Positions 20,113-30,659 of a stretch of 64,000 nt of DNA are shown here, piece after piece. The notes below the pieces were generated by a model. That model searched no databases. It saw only the letters and a program-made list of their open reading frames with translations, and was not told the origin of the DNA. Location of the stretch: positions 51,001 to 115,000 of the forward strand of contig CAUYUJ010017795.1 of NCBI GenBank assembly GCA_963575745.1, read 5' to 3'. Numbering within the stretch: the first letter of the stretch is position 1; every line of letters begins with the position of its first letter. Source of the stretch: Prorocentrum cordatum. Taxonomy: Eukaryota; Sar; Dinophyceae; Prorocentrales; Prorocentraceae. The position numbers and the translations under genes are program-made.

Positions 20113-21305
20113 TTCCAGCTAAGGTGCGGGAGTGGGCAGGCCAAGCGGACGACGCCTTGGCTTGCTACGGCCTCTCCCCCCGCCCAGCTGAGGCCCACCC
20201 CCAGCCGTCGTTCGAAGAGGGGGTCGTCACGGAGCTTTGTGAGGGGTACGAGCATTTGGTTTTCGATCAGGACTTCGCTGGTCAGATTTTTGTTGATGGT
20301 TCCTGCCTACGACACCCAGTGGGCGAGCTTTCACGCGCTGGATGGGCCGTCTCATTGCTCGACCCTTCCAACATGCAGGAGATGATCAGGATTCGGGGCC
20401 CTGTGTGGCCTCCCTACCCCCAGACCCCCCAGAGTGCCGAATACCACGCTTTTTGTGCTGCTGCTAGGTTTGTTGCCAACCCATCTACCATGCACTCTGA
20501 CTGCCAGAATGTTGTAGATTATGCCAGTTTAGATTGGATTAAACAGACCAGCCACAAACGCTTGTACTCGGGGTGTGCCCAGTTCGTGCGTGAAAATCTA
20601 CCAGTCATCACTACGAGCAAGGTGAAGGCTCATCAACATGTTGATGAAGCGGCCGACGACCGAGACCGCTTCCTCCGCATTGGCAATAATTATGTTGATG
20701 CCGCAGCCAAAGTCGCTGCGGCTTCCCACCCGCAGCCCAGCAGTGAGCAGGTGGAGCAGCTTGATCGGCAATATGCAGTCGCGCGTGCTGTGGGAATGCT
20801 GGCTGCAAAGCTCCTCCCGCTCTGGCCGCCTCTCGAGATGGGTCCTGATGTCGTTCGTGAGGTCGTGTGTCGTGAGAGCGGTGCTGGCCAAGGGACAGCT
20901 GCAGCCACCCCACACGCCTGGCAGCAGATAGGAGCCTTCTGGCGGTGCACTGTATGTCTGGCTGCCTCCCGCGGGGTACGGGCCCCGCCGCAGGAACATG
21001 GAATTGGAGGATGGTTCTGGCCTCCTCAGCCTGGCGTTTGCCCTCAGCACAGTAGACTTGATCCTGCGCTGCTTGCAGCGAAAGGGCATCGCTGCATTTC
21101 TCTCGAGTGCTCCGACTCGACTCGCCTCATCGTATGCCTGCGTTGCAAGGCCATCAGCGGGCAGCGTGCCATGAATTTGTCTCGTCAGTGTGCCGATCAC
21201 CCCAGCAGTGCGGGTGCACGGCATTGTTGGCAGAGAATATGCCGTGGCCTTCATCCGAAGAATGACAGAGTCACGGTACAGCGAGGACCCTGGTCGGATC
21301 TTTAA
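19971..21305 (+). CDS. LINE ORF2 part 3: zinc knuckle, RNase H, C-terminal Cys cluster
   Basis: The frame opens into CPLCGDGDDTIRHRLWSC at about 20028-20081, the LINE post-RT zinc motif. RNase H follows with its acidic site intact: Asp in FVDGSC (codon 20295), Glu in SAEYHA (20439), Asp in HSDCQNV (20499) and Asp in NNYVDAAAK (20697), plus the His in KVKAHQHVD. After about 20930 come WRCTVCLAASRG and a Cys-rich end (LIVCLRCKAISG, RQCADHPS, HCWQRICRG) that resembles the CCRCG segment of the older LINE at 11960. RNase H removes template RNA; the tail may bind nucleic acid. An internal ATG at 20124 begins a shorter open frame, but the zinc motif lies upstream of it. Confidence 0.8.
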   Translation, partial: NATYTRAKARSLGYIIDTTCPLCGDGDDTIRHRLWSCSACVELRTELIPAKVREWAGQADDALACYGLSPRPAEAHPQPSFEEGVVTELCEGYEHLVFDQDFAGQIFVDGSCLRHPVGELSRAGWAVSLLDPSNMQEMIRIRGPVWPPYPQTPQSAEYHAFCAAARFVANPSTMHSDCQNVVDYASLDWIKQTSHKRLYSGCAQFVRENLPVITTSKVKAHQHVDEAADDRDRFLRIGNNYVDAAAKVAAASHPQPSSEQVEQLDRQYAVARAVGMLAAKLLPLWPPLEMGPDVVREVVCRESGAGQGTAAATPHAWQQIGAFWRCTVCLAASRGVRAPPQEHGIGGWFWPPQPGVCPQHSRLDPALLAAKGHRCISLECSDSTRLIVCLRCKAISGQRAMNLSRQCADHPSSAGARHCWQRICRGLHPKNDRVTVQRGPWSDL

Positions 21306-21387
21306 GCGACCAGGGGCTGGCGGCCTGCCCCTCCATGCCGCCAGAGCTTCACTGCAGAGGTGGAAGGGCCTGTAGCGGGCAAAAAAA

Positions 21388-21770
21388 TCCTCCTCCTCCT
21401 CCTCCTCCTCCTCCTCCTCTCCTCCTCCTCCTCCTCCTCCTCCTCCTCCTCCTCCTCCTCCTCCTCCTCCTCCTCCTCCCTCCCCGAGGCGCCGCAGGCG
21501 CGGCCGAGAAGCTCCGCCGCTCCCCGGTCGTCGGCTCGGGCTCGCCGGGGCAGCGGGAAGCGGACGCGCAAGGCGGCCCTGCCAGGGCAGCAGGGAAGAG
21601 GAGGAGGAGGAGGAGGAGGAGGAGGAGGAGGAGGAGGAGGGATCTGGAAGAGAAGAAGCACGAGGAGGGGGAGGAGGAGGGGGAGGAGGAGGAGGAGCAG
21701 GAGGAGGAGCAGCAGGATGAGGAGGAGGAGGAGGAGGAGGAGGAGGAGGAGGAGGAGGAGGAGGGGCGGC
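21388..21770. repeat. CTC array and two GGA arrays in opposite orientation
   Basis: CTC triplets at about 21388-21480 are followed by GGA arrays at about 21597-21640 and 21718-21765, giving a potential long hairpin of complementary triplets. GGCGGCCCTGCCAGGGCAGC occurs at about 21572 and again at 21764, so the second array is part of a direct duplication. Confidence 0.85.
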
Positions 21771-21835
21771 CCTGCCAGGGCAGCGTGGAGGAGGCTCAGT
21801 CCCAGAGATCCGACGCTCCGAACAAATCGGAGCGG

Positions 21836-21960
21836 CGGGTTCTCTGCCGTGTTCGGCCTCCTGGGGCCGTCGCCGGGCCTCGGGACCGTCAAAAAACGAC
21901 TCAGGACGAACAAATAGTCCGTGGGAAGTGGTCTGGATCTCCGGAGCCCACGCATAGGAA
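21836..21960 (+). repeat. R3 dispersed repeat, well-preserved copy
   Basis: It contains GTTCGGCCTCCTGGGGCCGT, CGCCGGGCCTCGGGACCGTC, AAAAAACGACTCAGGACGAA and GGAGCCCACGC in R3 order. Confidence 0.7.
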
Positions 21961-22020
21961 AAAATTGGGCAGCCGGATGTCTGGGGTCTCTAGGCTTCCC
22001 AGATAGGTTCCAACCAGATG

Positions 22021-22165
22021 GGGTCGGACGGTAGTGCCGTATCGCCGATGCATCGCATGTGCGGCTCGATGTGGAGCCCGATGTTCTCCACGCCGACAGC
22101 GCCGATGCATCGCCGACGTCGCCGATGCTTCGCCGAAGCGTCTTTCTCCGACCCCATCTACTCGG
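22021..22165. repeat. GATGCATC-motif repeat, copy 2
   Basis: ATCGCCGATGCATCGC, GATGTGGAGCCCGATGT, GCCGATGCATCGCCGACG and CCGATGCTTCGCCGAAGC appear in the same order as in 611-790. The flanking CCATCTACTCGGACCGCATC also resembles the flank of copy 1. Confidence 0.65.
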
Positions 22166-22257
22166 ACCGCATCTGGGCGGCCTCTAATAAGGAGGAGGTT
22201 GAGGAGGAGGCGGAGGAGGAGGAAGAGGAGGAGGAGGAGGAGGAGGAGGAGGTGTAG

Positions 22258-22545
22258 GACCAGTGTGAACCCAAGACTCAACGATTTTGCAACAAACTCT
22301 CCCTCCAAGTCCCCTCTTCAGAGGTCCCTAAAAGGGTTTACTTTCACTGAAGGAATTGTCCCGTTGGAAAGCAACCGTTTGAAAATCAGAACTGCACCAG
22401 AGCATCATTCCTGGGACTTTAACGCCGCGAGTTCCATTTATGGTAGCGTTATGACGTTCCTGAATCGTACCAGAAAGCCATTCTTGGGATGTCAATACCA
22501 CGAATCAACGTTATTGTTGCGCCCTGATTCTCCGACATGGTGCCA
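22258..22545 (+). repeat. Dispersed repeat R6, copy 2
   Basis: It begins GACCAGTGTGAACCC directly after a GGA array (22190-22254). It carries ACTGAAGGAATTGTCCCG, GTTGGAAAGCAACCG, TGGGACTTTAACGCCGCGA and AATCAACGTTATTGTTGCGC in the order of copy 1. Confidence 0.7.
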
Positions 22546-22599
22546 AAACACAACGTCTGGGACGTTAACCATGAGAATTCTTGAAACTGTTGTACGCTC

Positions 22600-22850
22600 T
22601 TAAAACACATGTGCGCGGCGCTAAGACGAGAGCACATCTTGAAAAAGTACCGGCCTCCATCCGTGAAGCTTCTGCAGTGTGTTACGACGGATGTGCGCGG
22701 CGCTGAGGTGAGAGCCACATTTTCAACACCCGCCCTCCGTCAGTGAAACTACTGCAAATCTTGAAGACGGATGTGCGCGGCGCGAAGGCGAGAGCCACAT
22801 TAAAAAACACCCGCCCTCCATCCGTGAAGCTCTTGCAAAGTTTAAGCTTC
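22600..22850 (+). repeat. Three tandem ~80-bp units
   Basis: GGATGTGCGCGGCGC, GAGAGCCACAT, CGCCCTCC and GTGAAGCT/ACTACTGCAAA return three times (about 22607, 22686, 22768). Looser relatives (GTGTGCGCGGTGCC, GAGAGC, GCGCCATCCGT) continue at 23605-24165. Confidence 0.75.
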
Positions 22851-23584
22851 AGTATGCCAAATGGTGAGGAAGTGCCAGGCCAAACGCCTGGCCCGCCCTT
22901 TCGACCAGCCCCAGGGTGCGACAGGGAGGCGTCATTCATAAGGAACAGGAACGGAGGAAGAAGAGGACTCTCCACGTTATGAGTCTCGTGACTGTTATTT
23001 TTGATTTCTCTTCCCCCCCTGGCAGCCTGCTGAGTTACTCTGTGCCCTCGCGGGCTCTTGTACTTTTCATGCACTCTTTGCCGTGTCTTTTCCGCACGAG
23101 CTCTCTGCCGAAGTTGTTCGATACTGCGCCTCAGTCGGTATTGCCCAGCTGTATTGGTCACCCCAAAGAACGCTACGATCCCAAATGCTTTAAGTTTGCC
23201 AAAAGGGAGGAGGAGGAGGAGGAGGAGGAGGAGGAGGAGGAGCGGGAGGGAGGAGGAAGAGGAGGAGGAGAAGGAGGAACAGGCGGAGAAGAGTCGGATG
23301 ATTACATAGGGGGACGGGTCACGAAAGGAGGAGGAGGAGGAGGAGGAGAAGGGGGGGGGAGGACAAAGGCAAACCCAGCACACTCCATTAGTGCTGCGAT
23401 GCAGCCTCACGTCCCATGCGAAGCCAATGCGACGTGTTATTTTTCACTATTGCGGGCACCCGCTGGAAAGGCGAGGGCACCACGATCCTGCACGGTGAAA
23501 GCCAAGTGAGTCTTCGAACGCGTCTAACAGGGATGCGATTTAGTTCTGACCGCGTTGAGAAGGGATCACATTCCATAGATGTCG

Positions 23585-24165
23585 CTGGTAGAAGATGTAA
23601 TGCAGTGTGCGCGGTGCCTAAACAAGAGCGCCAAGTTGTGATGGCAGCGCCATCCGTAAGTGTAGTTGCTGAGGCTATAAGGGTTCGGTGTTCAATGTGT
23701 GGCCCAGGCGAGAGCTGCTCTCCATCCGCACACTTGCTGGAGGTTGGAATTTTCGTGTTCCGGAATTCCACAGAACCTTCCAGAGGGGGCAGACTTCCAG
23801 AACAGTTGGGAATTTTCAGGTTGCGAAGAAACACGTGTAACATGTGCGCGAGAGCTTGAGGTGGACATGGCGGCGCCATCCATTCGTGTAGCCGTCGGAA
23901 GTTCCAGAATTCAGGAGAACGGCACTCAGGCTTTGCAGCGCAGCGCTACAGACGGTACTCAGGCTTTGTGGGCGACATGTGTTGAATGTGTTCCGTGCAT
24001 TGCTGGCCGCTTCAGTCGAGAGCCAGCATCCGGAAATGATCTATGCTCTGTCTTTGTATCTGGTGGAAGCTTTTACACGAACATCCGTGGCCCTACAGGC
24101 GAGAGCCATAGTTCGGACACCCGTTGTGTTCCATCCGTGTAGCTGTCGGGAACGTTCAGCTTCCG
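23585..24165 (+). repeat. Diverged continuation of the 80-bp repeat family
   Basis: GTGTGCGCGGTGCC...GCGCCATCCGTAAGTGTAG, GGCGAGAGCTGCTCTCCATC and GGCGCCATCCATTCGTGTAG are imperfect versions of the 22600-22850 unit. Between them are unique stretches with no gene recognised. A GGA array lies upstream at 23205-23365. Confidence 0.45.
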
Positions 24166-24289
24166 AATTACCCGTGGTGAGCAAGTCTCAGGCGAACGCT
24201 TTGTGCAAAGACGAGGCTGGAGGAGGTGGAAGAGGAGGAGGACGAGGAGGACGAGACGGAGGACGAGGAGCCGAAGGAATGGAGTAAAA

Positions 24290-24627
24290 GGCGGATGATG
24301 ATGATGCTGACGATGATGACGATGATGATGTTGATGATGATGTTGATGCTGATGCTGATGCTGAATCTGATGATGACGATGATGCTGATGATGATGACGA
24401 TGATGATGCTGGTGGTGGTGATGGTGGTGATGATGCTGCTACTACTGGTGATGATGCTGCTGATGATGGTAGTGGTGATGTTGGTGATGCTGATTGTGCT
24501 GATGATGACGATGGTTATGATGATGGTGGTGATGATGGTGATGATGCCGATGCTGATGATGCTGATGATGATGATGCTGATACTGATGCTGATGCTGATG
24601 ATGATGATGCTGATGATGATGTTGTTT

Positions 24628-24684
<57 letters not shown>

Positions 24685-24925
24685 CTGATGCTGATGATGA
24701 TGATGATGATTATGATGATGAGGATGATGATGATGATGATGATGCTGATGATGATGATGATGATGATGATGCTGCTGCTGATGATGATGATGATGATGAT
24801 GATGCTGCTGGTGGTGGTGGTGATGGTTATGGTGATGATGAGGAGGAGGACGACGACGACGAGGAGGACGACGAGGAGGAGGAGGAGGACGAGGAGGAGG
24901 AGGAGGAGGAGGAGGAGGCGGATCA
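24290..24925 (+). repeat. ~550-bp GAT microsatellite ending in GGA array
   Basis: GAT/ATG triplets with frequent CTGAT and GGTGAT variants run from about 24293 to 24842, then change to GACGAGGAG and GGA until about 24922. The Met, Asp or Ile homopolymer frames are not called as proteins. Confidence 0.95.
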
Positions 24926-25059
24926 GGAGGGTGCCGCAGGCGCGCTGGGCGCCGCCGCTGCCAGCGCCGCCAGCGATGGGCGAGGCCCTCGACGGGAGCC
25001 AGGGCCAGCCGCGCAGGCGCACGGCGGGGAGCGCACGGCGTGGCGGCCGCTTCGCCCCC

Positions 25060-25920
25060 CTCCCTGCCAGAGGCTTTACAGTGCCGTGTTTAATACATTC
25101 TCCGCGGTCGGATCATGTATTAAACATGCAGGGATTTAGCATTAAAAGCAACGGTGAGTTCATGCATACATTTATCCATACATTAATCATGTGTTAAATC
25201 CCATATTTTTTAATCCTATGTATTGAAAGCTGCCCTGTACGCCTTTCCGCTTCGCCTCCCTCGTCTTTTGCTTCGCTCGGGGCCCTCGGCGCGCCAGCAG
25301 CCAGGCGAGCAGGGAGAGCTGGACCTTCCAGGTAGGAGCCCGCCTCGTCTCTTGCTTCGCTCCAGCGGTTTACGCCTTTCCGCCGCCGCCCCTGCTGGTC
25401 TGTGCCGGGCGGGCCTGGTGCCCCATGGCAAGCACGGGTCTCATCGCGCCGAGGGGCTGGCGTGCGGGATAAGAGTTGCGCTGCCTCTGGCTCGCGGGGC
25501 GTGGGCCATTCCCCCATCACGGCACGAGGGCCGCCTCAGTGCCCGATCCGACCGACCCTCCCTCCCCCCTCCTGCTCTATCAGGTGCTGCCAGGTAGTGC
25601 GCAGCCAGAGTCGATCACCACCAGCGTTGCCCGTTCGAACCTCGATCCTGTCTTGAGCTTCGAGGCTCGACTGGCTGCGCTGCGCGCGAGAATCAGGGCC
25701 GACGGGGAGGCCGCCCGCGCCGCAGCGTCGCCCTCCTGATAGAGCTGCGCATTCCTGCTCGCCCCGCTCGACGTTGCGGGCGCGAGGTACGTAGCTGATA
25801 ACGCTGTGGCCATCGAGCCGTAGATTCTAAGCCGCCCCCTCCCCGCAGGTGGGGGGCGAGAGCGCGGTCCTCCCCGCGAGTGAGGGGCCGTGTCCCCTGT
25901 GCCCGCGGCGCACGCAGTCC
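25060..25920. other. Unassigned sequence with TTAAT-rich inverted motif
   Basis: At 25080-25210 a more AT-rich patch holds GTTTAATACATTC, GTATTAAACATGC and ATTAATCATGTGTTAAAT, which are partly complementary. The region 25220-25400 contains two related GCCTTTCCGC...CTTCGCTC segments. No gene is recognised. Confidence 0.35.
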
Positions 25921-25993
25921 GAGGAGGAGGGGGAGGAGGAGGAGGAGGAGGAGGAGGAGGAGGAGGAGGAGGAGGAGGAGGAGGAGGAGGAGA
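25921..25993 (+). repeat. GGA microsatellite
   Basis: Perfect GGA triplets apart from one early GGGGGA variant. Confidence 0.95.
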
Positions 25994-26364
25994 GCCGAGG
26001 CCGTCCAATGACGCACGCCTGTTCCCGCCGCGCTCCTGCTCTTCGCTGGCGTCTCGGTGCTGGGCGCCCCCCTTCGCTTCGGGGGGGCGGGCGGGCAAGG
26101 TCGCGCACCCCGTGCTTGCGCTGATTCTCAGAGGAGGTGAAAGTACTCGCCGGTCGTTGAAAGTAGGTACTCTTGATTCCCATCCCCCTGTCTACTTCAC
26201 ATGCATTCCTACCTCAAGAGTCGATGTGGTTTTGCTGCGTTTTGTTATCATGTTTTATGTTCTGGGAGGGCCCAAACCCAATCTACTTCACGCGCCTTAC
26301 TACTTCGTGTTTTTACATACTTTTTCCGGCCGGCGTGTACCTATACCGCTGCCCTCGCCTCGTT

Positions 26365-26490
26365 TTCGCCGTTGTGGGCCTCCTGGGAGGCCCTCGTCGT
26401 CACAGCTGAATTCGCTGCGAAATCCAGGCCAGAGCGCACCCCAAGAGAGGTCCGGAGAGTACCGTCATCGGTACCTCTTCGTATTCCCAG
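26365..26490 (+). repeat. Dispersed repeat R5, copy 2
   Basis: GGGCCTCCTGGGAGGCCC, GAATTCGCTGCGAAATCC, CCAAGAGAGGTCCGGAG and ATCGGTACCTCTTCG follow in the same order as the copy at 1078-1200. Confidence 0.6.
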
Positions 26491-26734
26491 ATCCTGGCTC
26501 TGGGGAAATGAGGCTCGACCAGTGATCAGCGCACAGGCTGCTGCAGTGCCGCGTCCGACCGGCGCGCAGACTGCTGCAGCGCCGAGTCTGACCGACCGAC
26601 CTTCGTGTTCTTCGTCGTGGAGCAGGAGCAGGAGCAGGAGCAGGAGTAGGAGGAGCGTCGGCCGCGCCTCGCCAGCTGATCTTCGGGCGCACCGCTGCCG
26701 TCCCAGAGGACCAGGAGAGGAGGGGGAGGGAGAT

Positions 26735-26905
26735 CGAGGGTAGGGGAGGAGGAAGAGGAGGAGGAGGAGGAGGAGGAGGAGGAGGACGAGGAGGAGGAGG
26801 AGGAGGACGAAGAGGAAAAGGGGGGGAAAAAGGAAAAGGAAAAGGAAAATGAACAAAAGGAGGAGGAGGAGGAGGAGGAGGCAAAGGAGGAGGCAGAGGA
26901 GGAGC
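26735..26905 (+). repeat. GGA array with GGAAAA variants
   Basis: GGA triplets with GAC interruptions lead into AAAGGAAAAGG units and back to GGA. A CAGGAG hexamer array lies just upstream (26620-26650). Confidence 0.9.
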
Positions 26906-27177
26906 AGGAGGGCCCTTCGCGCCCCCAGCGAGGCGACGGCCGGCGGGGCCGGCAAGGACCAGCCGGACGAGGCGCCGCACCCCCAGGGCCTTGCCGCCGA
27001 GCGCGCCGCCCCGCGGGCCGCCACGGTGGAGCGCGAGCCCCTGGCCGCTGCGCCCGGCGGCGGCGGCGCGGCGGCGAGCGCCCCTTCGGAGGAGGCCGCC
27101 GCCAGCGGGGCGGGGCGCGAGGCCGCGGCCGCGGCGCCAGAGGGCGGCGGCGGGGCGGCCAAGCGCGCCAAGCCGAG

Positions 27178-27236
<59 letters not shown>

Positions 27237-27490
27237 CGACGACGGTGACGACGACTACGAGGACGACGACGACGACGACGAGGACGACGACGACGAGGAC
27301 GACGACGACGAGGACAAGGACGACGGCGAGGACGAGGACGAGAGCGACGACGACGACTACGAGGACGACGACGACGACGACGGCGACGACATCAACGACG
27401 ACGACAACAACGACAACAACGACGACGACGATGACGGCGGCGGCGACGGCGACGGCGGCGGCGGCGGCGACGGCGACGGCGACGACGCGG
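27178..27490 (+). repeat. ~310-bp GAC microsatellite
   Basis: GAC/ACG triplets with GTG, AAG and TAC interruptions grade into GGC near 27430-27490. The Thr, Asp or Arg frames, including the Thr-rich stretch in a frame open from 26849 to 28126, result from the array. Confidence 0.95.
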
Positions 27491-28610
27491 CGGGGCGGAG
27501 GGCCGTCCGCTAGGAGGGCCAGGCGGCAGGCGGCGCCTGTTGTGGAGCGGGAGCCGCTGAAGGGGGCGCAGGACCCGCGGGAGCAGAAAACCCAGACCTC
27601 GCGCTGTGAAAAAAATCGTGACGGGGGGAGGTTCGCTACTTTGGGCCTCGGGCGCCTTCCCGGGCATCGGGGCCGTCACAAAACGATCCGGGATGAAGCA
27701 CCGGTCCCTGGGAAAGGGTCCAGACCTCTGGGGGCCGACAATTGCTGGAAAATCACGACGTCGGAGGTCGGGGGTCTGGAAAGGTTGTCCCCTCGGCTCC
27801 CAAGCCGGTCCGAAGCCAGTTCAGGGCAGGAAGGGTTCGGCCAGGCGAAGCTCGGCCGAGGTCAGCTGGCCGAGTTCAGCCTGGCCGAGTGCTTCTCGGC
27901 CGAGCTCTGTGCTTCTCGGCCGAGCTCTGGTGCTGCCCAATGCGAGGCAGGGACGTGCAGGCCCGGTGTGGCACCATGCGCCCCTGCGCCTTCTCCTGCC
28001 GCGCTGCCCGGCCCCTCAGTGCTTTCTCGTCTACAAGGTGTGGAGGGGTGCGAGTCCTCGCATGCGAGGGCTGGTGCGCTCGATTGGGCACGACGAATCA
28101 GAATCGGGACGCCCCTGAATTTTTGACGGACCTCCTCCGTCTTACTCGAGTCCTCCCTACTCCTTATTCGAGTCTTACGTCACCCCAAACCCCGACGTCG
28201 TGATTTTTTCACCACGTCGACACCCAGAGGTCTGGACCCTGGACCCCTTCCCCGGGACTGGTTTTTCATCCTGGGTCATTATTTTTTCGGGCGGTTTCCT
28301 TCGGCGAGGACCATCGAGGAGCATCCTTGATCATTTCGCGAAAAAACCACGCACGAAACCGAGCAAAAACACAGGAAATGGACGTCCGAGCGATGGCCAG
28401 AGTGGGGGATGAAGAGAAGGGCCCTACATTGGGCCCTGTAGCGCCCCGTCGGGAGCCAGCTGGCGCCCCCCAAAAGGGCCCTGACGTGCCCACTCGGGGC
28501 CCTTGTCTTCACCGCCCGCCCCCCTTTGGGCCACCCCCCATTGGTACCCCCCCGATGCTTGACGGCCCCGAGGCCCGGGAAGGGCCCCCGGATGGGCCGA
28601 AAAGAGCGAA

Positions 28611-28612
<2 letters not shown>

Positions 28613-28640
<28 letters not shown>
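28613..28640 (+). repeat. Homopolymer C run
   Basis: About 28 consecutive C bases, inside an R3 copy. Its exact length is likely to be uncertain in any assembly. Confidence 0.9.
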
Positions 28641-28642
<2 letters not shown>

Positions 28643-30224
28643 CGTGTGTTTCTTTTGTTCGCAGCGCGATTGGGGGGGTCTGCGTCTCCCGCCGCACGGC
28701 CCCGGCAGTAAGGCGCGGGGGGGCCTCGCCTCCCGCCGCGGGGCCGCGGGCTGTCGGGGCTCCTGCCCCGGCGGGGGCCCTGGCGGGGCCCAGACATCCG
28801 GCTGTTCCAATGTCTGTCGATGCGTGGGCCACTTCCCGGAGGCCGCGCCGCAGGCAGGGATCATTGACGCCCCTGGATATATGCATTGCGCTCCCGTCGG
28901 GCCATTCGCCCCCCTCGTCGCCTGATGTGCGCCCGAGGGAAGGGGGGGCGGTGGAGCCGCCCCTCAGAGCGGAGATGCCGGCGCGAGGGCCATGGCAAGG
29001 GGCAGGCAAGCAGAGGGGCCCTCAGAGAGCCCCTCGCCCCCAGAGGGGGGCCCTGGGAGACTCGGGGAAGCACAACCTCGCACGCACTTCACTCGCACGC
29101 GCTTGCTTCGCACGCGCTAAGAGCCGCGCGCAGTTGCTTCGCACGCAGCTGAACTGGCCTGGCACGCAGCCAGCTCCCCAGGCATCCGGCTGCTTCACTT
29201 TCACTTTTTTCGATGCGTGGGCCACCGAGGTCTGGACCACTTCCCTATAGGGCCAGCTCTTCGTCCTGCGACGTCTTGTGGACGGTGCCGAGGCCCGTCC
29301 GGGCGAGGGCCTCCCAGAGGCCGAAAACTGCCAACCATCTGACACCATCCATCTCCACCTCCAATTTTTCGGAGCGTCGGATCCCTGGGGAGGCACGCAT
29401 GGAGGCCCGCGGCAGCGGGCTGGCGTCCCGGGCGGAAGCCGGAGGGTGTCCTGCGGGAGCCAGTTGGGCGTCGCGCAACCCAGAGATCCAACGCGCTGGA
29501 AAAATCAAAGACGGAGGCTTTTCGCAGTTTTCGGTTTCTAGGGGCCCTCGCTGGGCCCCGGGACCGTCGAACAAAATTTCAGGATGAAAAACTCGTCCTG
29601 GGGAATGGGTCGAGACTCCGGGGGAGAAATGGGGAGCCTTGAGATCCTGGCGTTGCAATTTCTTCACAACGGGAGTTTTCGCCCCGTTTCGGGCTCCGGG
29701 ATCATCACATATCGATCCGATTCGACAAATGACACAGAAAGATAGGGTCCAGGGCTCCGGTCGTGATTTTTTGCGATGTTGCATTTTTTTCCGCAACGTC
29801 GGATCCCAGGGGGGCAGCGAGGGCTTCAGAAAAGGAGCCCTTAGGGCCCCAGAAGGGCTCCGGTAGGGCCCCCCAAAGGGAGCCTTTAGGGCCCGAGATG
29901 GTGCACCTTCTCTTCCCCCCCCTCATGCATCGCCCCGCTGTGGAGCGACGCCCAAGGCAGCGCAGGCCCAGCAGGTGGGCACGATCGAAAGAGGCTCGGA
30001 AAGAATGGGCACGAAGACCGACAGCCGCCTTTGTTCATTATGAACAAGTCTCTGCCACGGACGTTGCTCATTTGAGGCAGAAGGCCGCTTGCCCAACAGC
30101 GGGCGCTGTTGGTTCTGGACAGCAGCTGCTGCCGGGCGTCATGCCCGCTGTTTCCGCACCCACTGCCGGCGTCCGAAACATGGGCCGTCGGAGACGGTCG
30201 GCCCCTGGCGATGGTCGGATATCA

Positions 30225-30435
30225 TATCCTCTTCCTCCTCCTCCTCCTCCTCCTCCTCCTCCTCCTCCTCCTCCTCCCCCTCCCTCCTCCTCCTCCTCCT
30301 CCGCCTCCTCCTCCTCCTCATTCCTCCCTCCTCCACCTCCTCCTCCTCTCCTCCTCCCTCCTCCTCCTCCTCCTCGTCCTCCTCCTCCTGCTCCTCCTCC
30401 TCCTCCTCCTCCTCCTCCTCTTCCTCCTCCTCAGA
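30225..30435 (-). repeat. CTC microsatellite
   Basis: CTC triplets with CCC, CGC and ATTC interruptions. It directly precedes a minus-strand R3 copy. Confidence 0.9.
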
Positions 30436-30659
30436 TCCACTGTCGCGTTTTCTTTGTTTTTTCCAATGCGGGGACCCCCGAAGTCTCGACCCATTCCCCA
30501 GGACCGGTTTTTCATCCCGAGTCATTGTTTGACGATCCCTGGGCTCGGCGAGGGCCCCTACCCCGGAAGACACATCTCAAAATCTATTCTTGTTGCTCAT
30601 TTCCCCAGCGGCAGCTTCATTCGGAAGGACCAGATGATGTCTAACATTCCTCCCTGAAT

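Larger units (their letters stand above)
14849..21305 (+). mobile_element. LINE-type non-LTR retrotransposon, frameshifted
   Basis: ORF1 with a RanBP2-type zinc finger is followed by an ORF2 region holding AP-like endonuclease, reverse transcriptase, C-x2-C zinc knuckle, RNase H and a C-terminal Cys cluster, in the order expected for LINEs that encode RNase H. Endonuclease, RT and the knuckle/RNase H segment lie in three different frames, so this copy needs at least two frame corrections to make a single ORF2. Catalytic residues of RT and RNase H are otherwise present, so decay is recent. The termini are not defined; triplet microsatellites lie just outside both ends (14657-14725 and 21388 onward). 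No target duplication was found. Confidence 0.85.
27600..30585. repeat. Cluster of R3 dispersed repeats in both orientations
   Basis: Copies in the + orientation are seen at about 27600-27750, 29505-29640 and, more diverged, 29680-29775. Minus copies lie at about 28205-28320, 28484-28615, 29215-29335 and 30450-30585. They share the core (GGGCCTCGGGACCGTC, a CGACTCGGGATGAA-like segment, then CCGGTCC and AGACCTCGGGG). Intervening sequence shows no recognisable gene. Short tandem CACGCACTTCACTCGCACG units near 29080-29160 form a small local repeat. Confidence 0.65.

Noticed and set aside
14849-21305. Programmed ribosomal frameshifting in the LINE
   Set aside because: No slippery heptamer with a downstream structure was recognised at 18525 or 19970; mutation is the simpler reading.
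24226-25197. Met/Asp-rich and Ile-rich frames over the GAT array
   Set aside because: Compositional product of a trinucleotide repeat.
26849-28126. 425-codon frame with a Thr-rich centre
   Set aside because: It joins a GGA array, a GAC array and an R3 repeat copy; there is no sign of a conserved protein.
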